From positions 20,198,734 through 20,262,733 of the forward strand of contig OY754968.1 in assembly GCA_963576475.1 (NCBI GenBank): a stretch of 64,000 nt of DNA. The letters are read 5' to 3'. Made by a program: the position numbers and the translations under genes. This DNA is from Molanna angustata (lineage: Eukaryota; Arthropoda; Insecta; Trichoptera; Molannidae). Below are positions 1 to 9,973 of the stretch, in pieces (the stretch's first letter is position 1; each line of letters opens with the position of its first letter). The notes below the pieces were generated by a model. That model was not told the origin of the DNA. It saw only the letters and a program-made list of their open reading frames with translations, and did no database searches.

Positions 1-650
1 CTTCTTTTTCTAATTTTATGTAGACCTTTGTTGAATTTTGTATAAACTAACTTCCTATAGTCTAATTTTTCCTCTTTTATGTAGACCAAGGGAGAGTTTT
101 CATGCAAACTTTTCCTTTAGTCTATTTCTTCTCTTCTTTTTTTTTGTTGACCTTTGCGACAGTTTTTATACAATCTATTTCCTGACGTATAGTTATTCTT
201 CTAATATGTAGACTTTTGGGTCAGTTTTTATATTAACTATTTCCTATAGTCTTATTCTTCTTTTTCTTATTTAATGTAGACCTTGGGTGAGTTTTTATAC
301 AAATTATTTCCTATAGTCTCATTCGTCTTCTTCTTCCTTTATGTAGACCTTTTGGTTAGTTTTTATACAAACTATTTCCTTTAGTCTAATTCTTCGTTTT
401 CCTATTTTATGTAGATGTTAGGTGAATTTTATATAAAATATTTCCTATAGTTCAATTCATCTTCTTCTTCTTTTATGAAGACCATTTGGTCAGTTTTTAT
501 ATATAATACCTACATTTCCTATTGTGTAATTCTTCTATTTCATCTTTTATGTAGACCATTGGGTCAGTTTTTTATTACAAACTATTTGTTATAGTTTTAT
601 ACTTCTTCTTATTTTTTATTTAGTCTTTTGGGTTAGTTTTAAGTTTAATA
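1..650. repeat. Degenerate minisatellite, roughly 60-75 bp period
   Basis: About ten imperfect units recur, each with a pyrimidine-rich stretch, the word ATGTAGACC (near 17, 79, 275, 341, 550; degenerate elsewhere), a TCAGTTTTTATA-like word and TATTTCCTATAGT. Spacing varies from about 60 to 75 bp, so the array is old. It begins before the window starts. No coding potential is seen. Confidence 0.75.
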
Positions 651-659
651 ATCTATTGT

Positions 660-1340
660 ACAAAAATATTATAAACAACATGCATACTTGAAGAAAATAC
701 ATAAAAACGAATGGGATGTGACCAACACTATAATCTTCTCAATACTTTTGTTCAATCAAATTTACAACATTTATTATATCATCATAATATATTGCTTAAT
801 TTTCAATAACTACACATTTCATTTTGATGATAATATATAAAAAATCGGGGTTGTGGCCATTACTGGACTCTTCACAACGTTTATATTCAAATTCAAACTA
901 TTTAACATACTTTAAGTCTTCTTCTTCTGTAATGTAGACTTCAGTGTTAATTCTATCAGTTTTACTGTGCAAAAATATAATAAACTATATGCACACTTGA
1001 CGAAAAATATAAAAACGAATGGGATATGACCAACATCTTTTCATTTCTTTTGTTTAATCAATTTTTAAACCATTTCCCATCATCCAAAATTACTAAATAT
1101 TTAAAACACATTATTTGCGTTCGATGACAATATATAAAAATAGGGGTTGTGGCCAAAACCAAACTCTTTACAACGTTGTCTCTTTATAATCAGTCATATT
1201 TAAAACCATTTACCATAGTCCATGCGTGCAGAAATTGTATGTACCTACTTATATATAAAAACAAATGGGTTGTGGCCATCACTTGAACATTTTACATTGC
1301 TTAAACTCAATTAAATTTCAAAATACTTTTCATACTACGA
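660..1340. repeat. Long-period imperfect repeats with a GGGNTGTGGCCA-like word
   Basis: The words AAAACGAATGGGATGTGACC (near 705) and its variants near 1013 and 1259, and GGGGTTGTGGCC (near 846 and 1142), alternate at about 130-160 bp, giving a two-module period near 300 bp. The same word in reverse orientation occurs near 58,250 and, more weakly, near 62,985, so this may be an array built from the end of a dispersed element. Confidence 0.55.
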
Positions 1341-2623
1341 ATTAGCAAATATTTTGTGTGACAATATCATATAAACGATTGCTTATTCCTTCATTAATTT
1401 ACATTCTTGGCCAACGGCGGGACACAAAAGCTAGTTATAATAATAATTATTTTTATGTTTGCCCCCGGTACAGGCATCCTCTTCACCCATATGGGCAGCG
1501 TCCAAAATGTACAGCCTTTGTTCCAGCTTTGTCAACCAGTCCACCGTAATTCTAATCGTATAATAACTTACAATACCTACCTAAATTAACATAACAAAAA
1601 AGAAAGTAAGATAAGTATTTAATTCGTTAAATTTATCGATATAAAAGTTTATCCACCTGAATGAGCGTATAAAATATAAAGCGCTGTATCGTTAATTAAG
1701 TATGGAAATTCAGAACAATTGTGTTGATAGTGTGATAATATGTAAATGATTTTAAATTTAGTTTTGTACTGTAATCGATCTGAAATAGTCAATTAACACT
1801 TTCTTCGATTTTCGTAGGTACCTACTATTATTTTTTTCATAAATTTGGACAACATAATAAAAATATAAGGTAGTAGGTATATTTATAAAAGGTATCCATC
1901 CCAATTTCAGAGTTTTATTTGGTGTATCAGTATGTGCTATTCAATAATACGAATTTTCACAAATTTCATCATAACTTTATACAAAGCACTCGTATGAATA
2001 AGGCTCCTTCATCGGGCTTTTTATGCAGCTTTAATAATAACAATAAAACATTTATTGGGACAATAAGCAGTTTAAATGCGAAGTACGATAAAACAAGAGA
2101 TAGGTACATTGATATAAGAAATATCACTTTTCGATCTTAAAAGGACCAGTTACCTAATTAATATGTTGCGGGAGGACAAGCTCCCAGCAGCTGATTTTCA
2201 GCATGATCCCACCACTTAAACAAATTTTGAAACATTAATAAAAATTAAAATATATGCACACCTTTATCACTCACATACATATTTGTATGTATAAACATAT
2301 TAATATAAAGACTCATCAACGATTCATCACTTGCACAAAAACATAAACGTATTGTTACAACACTGCTCAACTCTCTAGATATTTTGCACAGCGAGGCCTG
2401 AAGCATTCCGAGGCCTGAAGCGATCGATACTTACAAAAATACAAGTCGTTTATATAAAGTTCAAAAAGGCTAAAAAAAACACAAGTGGGCAGTACAAAGT
2501 TTTTAAAAATATACATATTTGAATGTACCAGGATGTTAATAATTCCATTTTTGATAATATTGTACAAATAGGTATGTATAATATTGTCTAACGTAAAGAA
2601 ATGATAAAAATCAATATATGATA
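1341..2623. other. AT-rich spacer, no gene recognised
   Basis: No convincing reading frame. Positions 1400-1545 are locally GC-richer; on the minus strand they end in a run of AAT-type units, which would fit the 3' tail of a LINE, but there is too little to assign a family. Confidence 0.4.
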
Positions 2624-2637
2624 ATATCCCAACTGAT
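2624..2637. repeat. Target-site duplication, left copy
   Basis: ATATCCCAACTGAT is repeated exactly at 8013-8026, on either side of the element at 2638-8012. Fourteen bases is normal for target-primed reverse transcription. Confidence 0.95.
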
Positions 2638-2785
2638 GGTCGCATAGCAACCGAGTTGTCAACAACATTGTGTTTATATTCGCTCTGAAAAAAATATTGT
2701 TTTTTACTAAAATATAAGTGTATTTTATATTTATTGTGCACTAATTTCATTATTGTGAGTTTTATTTTGTATCCGTTCATTATCC

Positions 2786-4132
2786 ATGAATATGGATTTG
2801 GATATTCCACCTGATCCGGGACCAAGTCCAAGTGTTAAAAAATCTGACATATCAACGCCACCTAAACAAAACAACAAGAGACCTAACACAAATAATTCTG
2901 ACATTATCCATCCGTCTAAAGCTCCAAATTTAAATAGTTCTCCGGAAAAATTGTACAATACTCATAGTGAAATTGAAAACCAATACCTGGAAAATTCGCC
3001 TGGGCCTTACATTGTTTTCGTTCAAGATATTGACTCTAGCAAGAATATTCACCCAATGAAAATTGGTAATATCCTTATTAAACATAACATTAAAAATATT
3101 TCTCCGGGTGGAGTAAAATCAGAAGGGAGAAATAAAATCTCAATTACTTTCAAAGATGCTAAGAGTGCGAATCAATTCACGACAGCCATTTTTTTAAAAA
3201 TAAATAATTTAAAGGCCTATATACCTAGATTCAAGGTGACAAAAATGGGTTTGATTCGTGGTATTTCAACAGACTTTTCGATTGACGATATTATAGAAAA
3301 TTGTGCAGTACCAAACCATATTGGGAAGATTTTAAAAGCAAGACGCCTCAATTTTAAAGATAAATCATCAGGAGAAACAATGTGGAAACCATCGCAATCT
3401 GTTGTCTTAACGTTCGAAGGACAAAATCTCCCAGAGTATGTTTACCTTTTTTATAACTCTCTGAAAGTTGAAACTTATATATTTCCAACAATACAATGTT
3501 ACCGCTGTTGTCGCTTTGGTCACACGAAGATTCAGTGTCGTTCTATTATTCGCTGCTTCAAATGTGGAGATAGTCACCTTGGAGAAGTTTGCCAAGTGGT
3601 GGACTTTTTAAAGTGTATAAACTGTTCAGGATCTCATTCAGCTACAAGCCCAATGTGCCCGGAATTCACTCGGCAAAAAAATATTAAACATTCAATGGCT
3701 ACAAAAAATATATCATATCTGCAAGCATCTCAACTCTTCCCAACTTCTGTGAAAAGCTATTCTGAAGTAACTAATAACCAATTGAACAATAATCAAAGTT
3801 TTAAAAAAACAATATACACTAAAATGTCATCGGAAACTCAAAAACAGACAATTCCTCATATTAATATTAATAAGTGCATGTCGTATTCAAATGGTGAAGC
3901 TAGCCATCCTACAAATGGATGCGCTGTTTTAAGCCAGTCAACTGCTTCTGCATCTAATGAAGTCCAAGAAAATATTTTCCAAGATGATACCCATTCTGTT
4001 GTATATTTAATTACGCAAATTCTTATTAGTTTAATTTCTAAATCAAATTTTAATTTACCGTCCAACGTTGTCAATCTTATCCCGCTTTTAAATTCTTTTT
4101 TAAAAAATGGTTCGAAATCACAAAACCCATAA
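2786..4132 (+). CDS. LINE ORF1: Gag-like RNA-binding protein with zinc knuckles
   Basis: This 448-residue protein would coat the element's RNA and act as chaperone during retrotransposition. What is seen: a polar, Pro/Asn/Ser-rich N-terminus (about 1-70), a middle region of about 75-230 that looks like the RNA-recognition-type fold found before the knuckles in related ORF1 proteins, and three cysteine/histidine clusters: CX2CX4HX4C from C238, a second of the same kind at about 257-270, and a CX2CX4HX5C-like one at about 278-292. The C-terminus is Asn/Ser-rich. The ATG at 2786 is the first good start after the 5' UTR. The end overlaps ORF2 by 26 bases in another frame, suggesting coupled translation by reinitiation or frameshifting. 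Confidence 0.9.
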   Translation: MNMDLDIPPDPGPSPSVKKSDISTPPKQNNKRPNTNNSDIIHPSKAPNLNSSPEKLYNTHSEIENQYLENSPGPYIVFVQDIDSSKNIHPMKIGNILIKHNIKNISPGGVKSEGRNKISITFKDAKSANQFTTAIFLKINNLKAYIPRFKVTKMGLIRGISTDFSIDDIIENCAVPNHIGKILKARRLNFKDKSSGETMWKPSQSVVLTFEGQNLPEYVYLFYNSLKVETYIFPTIQCYRCCRFGHTKIQCRSIIRCFKCGDSHLGEVCQVVDFLKCINCSGSHSATSPMCPEFTRQKNIKHSMATKNISYLQASQLFPTSVKSYSEVTNNQLNNNQSFKKTIYTKMSSETQKQTIPHININKCMSYSNGEASHPTNGCAVLSQSTASASNEVQENIFQDDTHSVVYLITQILISLISKSNFNLPSNVVNLIPLLNSFLKNGSKSQNP

Positions 4133-7100
4133 TCCTTTAAACATTTTACAGTGGAACTGTAGAAGCGCAGTGAGTAATAAATCAGATATTTTATATTTAT
4201 TAACGAAATATAATATTTCTATTGCAGCAATCTCGGAGACTTGGTTCACTCCAGGTATTCATTATAAATTCCCTGGATTCTCTTGCATCCGCGATGATCG
4301 ATCCGATTCTTACGGAGGATCCGCCGTTCTTATCAAATCTTCTCTTTCTTTTAATAAGATTAATTTAAATCCCCACCCTTCTTATCAAGTTGTTGGTATT
4401 ACTCATAATAATATATCTTTCTTATCCGTCTATATTCCACCTAAAACTCATTTTGATGTAAATTATTGGAATGCAGTTATATCATCTCTCTCATCAGATT
4501 TTTATATCCTTGGCGATTTCAATGCCCATTCCACCTCATGGGGATGTTCTATTTCAGACTCAAATGGAATATCAATATTAAATTTTATTGATGACAATAA
4601 TTTATGTATCATGAACGATGGGTCTCACACAAGATTGAGCAACCCTAATCAAAATCTCAGTGCAGTTGATCTTTCAATTTGTACTACTAACTTAGCATCT
4701 TCCACTGCATGGACTATCATTTATGACTCATTATCTAGCGATCATTACCCCATTATTTTAAATTCATCTCTTTCAAATCCACGAGAACCTTTGTATACCC
4801 GTAAAAAACATGATCTGAACAAAGCAAATTGGTCAAAATTTTCTCAGTTAATAGAATCAAAATTAGATTCGATTATTCCTCTTAACTCACTTTCTGATAT
4901 CTCTCAGATTCCCATTGCATTGTCCAATCTGATACATACTTTAGAAATTGCGGCCGACTCAGCCATTCCCTTATGCAAAAAATTCTCCAGGCATACCCCA
5001 CAAGCTCCATGGTGGGATGAAGAATGCTCCAATATTATAAAATTAAGAAAAGAGGCTATGCATAAATATAGGAAAAACATGTCCCTAGATAATTATTTGG
5101 CGGTTAAGATGATCCAAGCGAAAGTAAAGTTATTTCTTCGTAAGAAAAAACGAAAAGGATGGATTGACTTTTGCAATTCCCTCTCACCAGATTCTCCCAT
5201 TTCATATGTCTGGGAAAAAATCCGCAGATTTAGATCGGCTTATTCTTCTAAAATTCAACATGCTTGTACGAACACCTGGATCGAGTCATTCTTAGATAGA
5301 CTGGCCCCTCCTTATGCCCCTAATTTAAACGAAATTAAATATTATGCGAGCATAGAGCCTTCTTCCTCCTGGTTTTGTGCCCCTTTTACTATGGAAGAAT
5401 TGCTAATTCCTCTTAAAACAGTTCACAGTAATACCCCTGGAATCGATAACATCCCTTATTCTTTTATTCAACACTCTCCCCTCAAATTCAAATCTTTCCT
5501 TTTAGATATTTATAATTTCATATTTCAATCTGGCTATATACCTAAATCCTGGAAAACTCACTTAATTCTGCCCATTCTTAAGCCTGGTAAAGACCCAACA
5601 ATAGGGTCTTCCTATCGCCCTATTGCTTTGTCATCATGTTTTCTAAAATTACTAGAACATTTGATTAAAAACAGAATAGACTGGTTTGTGGAAAGTAAAA
5701 TGTTGCTTTCTCCAATTCAGTTTGGCTTCCGAAAATCTAAATCCTGTTTGGATAATATCAGTATTTTGACTACTGACATCCAAATTGCATACACAAAACA
5801 ACAGTTTACTTTAGCTGCATTTTTGGATATAACTAGTGCATATGATAATGTCAATCTTTTTTTACTCCAAGAAAAATTGTTTAAAATTGGAATTCCTAGA
5901 AAAATATCCCAACTCATACACAATATTTTTTCAGAAAGAATAATAAAAATTCTGAACTCCAACGAAGACAAAATCCGTACTATTTGGAAAGGTTTACCTC
6001 AAGGGTCAGTTTTAAGTCCCATCCTCTTTAACATATATTGCCATGACATACACATATGTGTTGAAGGCCTCTGTTCTATTCTAATGTATGCTGATGATGT
6101 TGTTTTATATCTTTCTATGAAAAAAATTGATACAGCTGTAAAGAATTTTAACATTGCCCTTAAGTGTCTTAATGTATGGCTTAATATAAATGGTCTTGAA
6201 CTTGCTCCGCATAAAAGTCAAGTTGTGGTCTTCTCCAAAAAACATAAAATACCCAATATATCTATCCAAATTGACCGTATACCGATTCCAATTTTTGAGA
6301 CTGTTAAATTTCTTGGTATAATCCTCCATCGTAAATTATCATGGAAACCTCACATTGATTTTATTATTTCTAAATGTGAACGAAACATAAATGTTCTTCG
6401 TGCAGTTACAAAGGTGTGGTGGGGTGCTCATCCATCTACAATGAAACTTCTTTACAATACTCTCATCCGTAGTCACATGGACTACGGCAGTTTTTTATGG
6501 GATCCTCTACCAATATATCTCAAATTAAATCTTGAAAAATTACAGTCAAAATGCTTACGATTAATAATTGGTGCTATGTCCTCCTCGCCCATTAACTCTC
6601 TTCAAATTGAAAATTCTGATATGCCACTTTCCCTCAGAAGACAACTGTTATCAGATAAATTCATTTCTAAAAGACTTCGTTTGAGTACCCACCCTCTCCC
6701 TAATAAATTGGCTACACTCCATTCAATTACTCAGTCGAATAACTTTTGGAAAAATAAATCCCCCCCTCTTTTATGTAAAAGTTATTTTTCACTTTCTTCT
6801 AAAATTCCTCCGTTTACCTTTTCACCAATCCTGCCATATTATCAATTATCATATAAGGCAATAACTGTGCCGATTAATTCATTTGAAAACATAGGTTTAG
6901 ACAAATCGTCACATTGTGATTCAAATAATATTAATAAAATGTTTAAAAACATAATTTCCTCACATTGGCCATCAGCTATTTGCTTATACACAGACGGTTC
7001 CAAACTCGAATCAAATGGATATTCTGGAGCTGCCATTTCTATTCCTTCACTCAATAAATCTTATAAATTTAAATTGCCACCAGAAACGTCCGTCTTTACC

Positions 7101-7835
7101 GCAGAATGCTTTGCTATAAAAGAAGCCCTTGTTATCTCCCAAAACTTATATTCTCCTGATATTTTAATACTAACAGATTCACTCAGTGCTATTAAACTCA
7201 TTAAAAATAATGTCTCCAAAGTCCCAGATAACGATTTAATATGCTCAATTAAGTCTTTATTATCATCCTTGAAAAATGACAAAAATATTTCGATTGCTTG
7301 GATCCCTGCTCATGTAGGTATTATTGGTAACGAAATTGCCGATACTGATGCTAAGTCTGCAGTTTCTTCAGGCGTTGTAGCAAAATCATTTTCTTTACCT
7401 AATTCTGATCTGATTCGCTCTTTAAAAAACTCAATATGGAATCAATGGAACTCTGATTGGCTGTCTGAAACCAAAGGATCATTTTACAAATCTATTCAAA
7501 ACAATATCATTCCAAGAAGACCTTGGTACAACGATGTTAAATTTTCAAAAAAAGAAATTTCAATAGTTTGTCGCATGAGAATTGGTCACTGTCTAATTGC
7601 AAGTCATTTAAATAAAATTAAAATAGTCGATAGTGATGTATGTGAATGCAATACCGACATAGAAACGTTGGATCATCTGTTCTTTTCGTGCCCAATCCAG
7701 TCTTCTGGTAATCTTTACAACGAATTTAGTGAAATCTCTAGACCTTTTAATGTTGCTCACCTCCTAGCTCTCAAAAAAAATAATGTGTATCGTAAGCTAA
7801 TAAAATTTATTGTTAAAAATAATATCCTTCTGTAA
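4107..7835 (+). CDS. LINE ORF2: AP-type endonuclease, reverse transcriptase and RNase H
   Basis: This 1,242-residue polyprotein nicks the target, copies the RNA from the nick and removes RNA from the hybrid. Endonuclease (about 11-220): N17, E44 in SETW, D137 and N139 in GDFNAH, D212 and H213 in SDHYP. Reverse transcriptase (about 400-720): D574 in FLDITSAYD, GLPQGSVLSP at about 629-638, YADD with D663 and D664. RNase H (about 955-1090): D963 in YTDGSK, E1000, D1024 in TDS, D1079 after AHVGIIGNE, i.e. the complete DEDD set. A C-terminal Cys/His cluster (about 1150-1200) follows. All catalytic residues are present and the frame is unbroken. The start at 4107 lies inside ORF1; an initiation codon this close to the ORF1 stop is common in two-ORF LINEs. 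Confidence 0.95.
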   Translation: MVRNHKTHNPLNILQWNCRSAVSNKSDILYLLTKYNISIAAISETWFTPGIHYKFPGFSCIRDDRSDSYGGSAVLIKSSLSFNKINLNPHPSYQVVGITHNNISFLSVYIPPKTHFDVNYWNAVISSLSSDFYILGDFNAHSTSWGCSISDSNGISILNFIDDNNLCIMNDGSHTRLSNPNQNLSAVDLSICTTNLASSTAWTIIYDSLSSDHYPIILNSSLSNPREPLYTRKKHDLNKANWSKFSQLIESKLDSIIPLNSLSDISQIPIALSNLIHTLEIAADSAIPLCKKFSRHTPQAPWWDEECSNIIKLRKEAMHKYRKNMSLDNYLAVKMIQAKVKLFLRKKKRKGWIDFCNSLSPDSPISYVWEKIRRFRSAYSSKIQHACTNTWIESFLDRLAPPYAPNLNEIKYYASIEPSSSWFCAPFTMEELLIPLKTVHSNTPGIDNIPYSFIQHSPLKFKSFLLDIYNFIFQSGYIPKSWKTHLILPILKPGKDPTIGSSYRPIALSSCFLKLLEHLIKNRIDWFVESKMLLSPIQFGFRKSKSCLDNISILTTDIQIAYTKQQFTLAAFLDITSAYDNVNLFLLQEKLFKIGIPRKISQLIHNIFSERIIKILNSNEDKIRTIWKGLPQGSVLSPILFNIYCHDIHICVEGLCSILMYADDVVLYLSMKKIDTAVKNFNIALKCLNVWLNINGLELAPHKSQVVVFSKKHKIPNISIQIDRIPIPIFETVKFLGIILHRKLSWKPHIDFIISKCERNINVLRAVTKVWWGAHPSTMKLLYNTLIRSHMDYGSFLWDPLPIYLKLNLEKLQSKCLRLIIGAMSSSPINSLQIENSDMPLSLRRQLLSDKFISKRLRLSTHPLPNKLATLHSITQSNNFWKNKSPPLLCKSYFSLSSKIPPFTFSPILPYYQLSYKAITVPINSFENIGLDKSSHCDSNNINKMFKNIISSHWPSAICLYTDGSKLESNGYSGAAISIPSLNKSYKFKLPPETSVFTAECFAIKEALVISQNLYSPDILILTDSLSAIKLIKNNVSKVPDNDLICSIKSLLSSLKNDKNISIAWIPAHVGIIGNEIADTDAKSAVSSGVVAKSFSLPNSDLIRSLKNSIWNQWNSDWLSETKGSFYKSIQNNIIPRRPWYNDVKFSKKEISIVCRMRIGHCLIASHLNKIKIVDSDVCECNTDIETLDHLFFSCPIQSSGNLYNEFSEISRPFNVAHLLALKKNNVYRKLIKFIVKNNILL

Positions 7836-8012
7836 TGTACTTTTTGATATTTTATGTTTATTTTTAGTGTTAAGTGACTTTCTTTTATTTGATACTGTTC
7901 ATAGTGTATGTCTTGTTTATTTTTAAGTTTGAGTGTTCTGTGAATACAATTATGGCACAAATCATACAATATTGTGTGAATTGCCTAATAAATATAAAAA
8001 AAAAAAAAAAAA

Positions 8013-8026
8013 ATATCCCAACTGAT
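8013..8026. repeat. Target-site duplication, right copy
   Basis: Exact match to 2624-2637, directly after the poly-A tail. Confidence 0.95.
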
Positions 8027-8164
8027 ATTATTTATGTAATAATAACGTATGTATATATAGGTGAAGCTCGCCATGCGAAAGAATGCTTGTTCGATGTGAA
8101 TTGTCTATTTATTACTTTTGCCCTGACCTTTGCTACCATAAATTTACAACCATGTAGTTATTAT

Positions 8165-8324
8165 GTCGGCCTTCGTGGCTCAGTTGGTTCGGTATTTGAC
8201 TGTTGATTAAAAGGTCCCGGGTTTGATTCCTGGTGGAGACACAGTTTTTCATTGTATTTTCAGTCTAGTAAGTCACCAGAATGTGACAATTTATTATTTG
8301 GTGCGTGTAAAATTAATATTTGAT
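8165..8324 (+). mobile_element. tRNA-derived SINE, copy 1 (old, tail lost)
   Basis: The head reads like a tRNA: box A TGGCTCAGTTGG and a box B GGTTTGATTCC with one change from GGTTCGATTCC. The body follows the other copies to about 8324 but with a deletion and several changes, and the 3' tail is missing, so it is the most diverged copy here. Other copies: 12981-13175, 39442-39666, 42398-42633, 60418-60647. Confidence 0.85.
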
Positions 8325-8424
8325 AGAAGAAAAAAGAGGGGACCTCGTAGAAATGTTTTGAATACAAAACAAACACTATGACTGCACTGAACTGAAGCTG
8401 ATGTTCTGCCTCAAGAAAAATACT

Positions 8425-9195
8425 AATTTAACTAATGGTATTTCAGCATGATCGTGAACCCGCTAAGGTCCTTCCGGTTTATATTGACGGAGTTCGTCTC
8501 GAAAAGACAGGACAAGTCAAGTAGGTATCTAGGCCACCTCATCAACGAGGATCTGTCCGACGATGACGACATCGAACGTCAGAGAAGAAGCGTAAGTGCT
8601 ATATCAAACATGCTCGCCCGCAGATTCTATAGGTGCTCATTCCAAGTTAAAAGAAGTCTGTTTAATGCATTCTGTACGAGTATGTACACGTGCGAAATAT
8701 GGGCATCGTACAGAAAATCGACAATGGAACGACTTCGGGTGCAATATATGTAATGACGCCTATAGAATAATCTTCGGATATCGACGATATAGCAGCGCTT
8801 CAACTATGTTTGCGGAGGGGCGATGTCAAGGATTTCTTGGTGTCCTCAGACATCGAATCGCCGCATACCGAGAGAGGATATGGACTAACCCTAACTCGAT
8901 CATAAAGGCTGTACAGGGGCACCAATGTCCGAGACTATCACAAAGATGGACAGAAGTGTTATATGATAGAAGACGATAATTATGTCATTTCTTCAGTGTT
9001 GCTTTTTTATATATTTCATTTGTTATATTTTTTATTTTTATATTATCTGTAACATTTAGTGTAGGTATATTTTTGGTATGTAAAAATAATTTATCTGTAA
9101 CATTTAGTGTATATTTTTGGTATGTAAAAATATGGTTTGTGTAGCATTGCACCCCCCTGCTCACAGACTGGAATAAAAAACTTATTATTATTATT
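8425..9195 (+). pseudogene. 5'-truncated LINE: reverse-transcriptase C-terminal region
   Basis: Translation in two to three frames gives the region downstream of the YADD box of a non-LTR RT: a YLGHLINED segment followed by DDDIERQRRS and, after a frameshift near 8750, a NDAYRIIFGYRRYSS segment. This is the usual region after the RT palm in CR1/Jockey-type elements. At least two frameshifts (near 8520 and 8750) break it. A 3' UTR runs to an (ATT)n tail at 9178-9197. It has no catalytic residues and is dead. Confidence 0.75.
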
Positions 9196-9201
9196 ATTAA
9201 C

Positions 9202-9476
9202 AGGTCATGATTTGAAGCTTAACAAAACCAGTTTCAAATCAGAATCCCTGAAGGCATTTCTTGACAGACCGAAAATTGGGGAATGCGTGGAATGGTCTGC
9301 CACCGGAACATTGTGCTGCACAATGTGTAAATGTTCAAAAATAAACTTGACAGACTAAACAAGTAAATACTGTTATGAGATCAGATATATCAGCATAGTT
9401 GCCTGTCTGATAACATATTTAATGATAATAATAATTTATTGTACCTGATGGTTGCCCGAGAAGCAATATAAAAAAA
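9202..9476 (+). pseudogene. CR1-like LINE 3' end, with tail shared by the SINE family
   Basis: Positions 9203-9360 encode, with frameshifts, the end of a CR1-type ORF2: a GHDLKLNKTSF segment matching in pattern the RGHTLKLDKCNF segment of the CR1 copy at 43.8-46.1 kb. After the stop a 3' UTR of about 110 bp ends in GTTGCCCGAGAAGCAATAT plus an A-rich run (9448-9476). The same tail ends the SINE copies in this window. The fragment starts immediately after the (ATT)n tail of the preceding LINE. Confidence 0.75.
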
Positions 9477-9795
9477 AATAAAACTATCACCCTTATTCTC
9501 TCACTTGTCAAGCTCTTCTTTTTTAATTATTTGCAAAATTATATAATATTTTTCCTCAAATTTTGAAATAAAATACCATAAGGTAGGATTAAATAACCAA
9601 TTTTACAATAGGTACGTAATAAATAAAGATCTAATGTTGTATAACTACAGGTAACCTCCGTTCATCGAGGGGAATACGTTCTGGGCACAGCCGCGATAAG
9701 CGAAAAAAAACGTTTAATAACACTAAAAAATACATCATTTATAAAATACATATTAAATAATAATGTCATAGATTTAGATTTACTTGTTTGGCTTT
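9477..9795. other. AT-rich spacer with a possible pogo/Tigger-type terminal repeat
   Basis: At 9647, after the dinucleotide TA, a CAGGTAACCTCCG segment begins and continues to about 9720 with a GGGGAATACGTTC word. This layout resembles the ends of pogo/Tigger-type Tc1/mariner elements. I did not find a partner end, so this would be a one-ended relic. Confidence 0.35.
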
Positions 9796-9973
9796 TCCAA
9801 CTGTCGATATGTTAAGAGAACAACGACAAAGTTTCAAGCCAGGATACGCGAGATTTGTATGCACTGTAAAGTTTTCACGGCTTTTCCAACTTTGAAGTCA
9901 AAAAACACCAACTTAGAGGATTCGCAGCATATATGTTATAAATACGCATTTACTTGGATTAGAACATTTAGCA
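9796..9973 (+). mobile_element. Helitron family, 5'-end fragment
   Basis: Begins with TCCAACTGTCGAT and continues through the 5' block shared by the other copies (AGTTTCAAGCCA..., CGCGAGAT, AACACCAACTTAGAGG) and stops near 9973, before the CA/TG microsatellite. The 3' end is missing. Confidence 0.8.

Larger units (their letters stand above)
2638..8012 (+). mobile_element. Full-length I-like non-LTR retrotransposon (LINE), apparently intact
   Basis: A 5.4-kb element with a 148-bp 5' UTR starting GGTCGCATAGC, two long overlapping open frames, a 3' UTR of about 160 bp and a poly-A tail of about 17 bases, flanked by perfect 14-bp direct repeats. The endonuclease-RT-RNase H order of ORF2 together with a three-knuckle ORF1 places it in the I group in the broad sense (I, Nimb, LOA or a relative); the exact clade needs a tree. 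No stop or frameshift interrupts either frame, so this is a recent insertion that may still be competent. Confidence 0.92.

Noticed and set aside
8165..8240. tRNA genes at the five tRNA-like segments (8165, 13175, 39442, 42398, 60418)
   Set aside because: Each is followed by the same non-tRNA body and A-rich tail, some with target duplications, so they are SINE heads. I could not fold a convincing complete cloverleaf.
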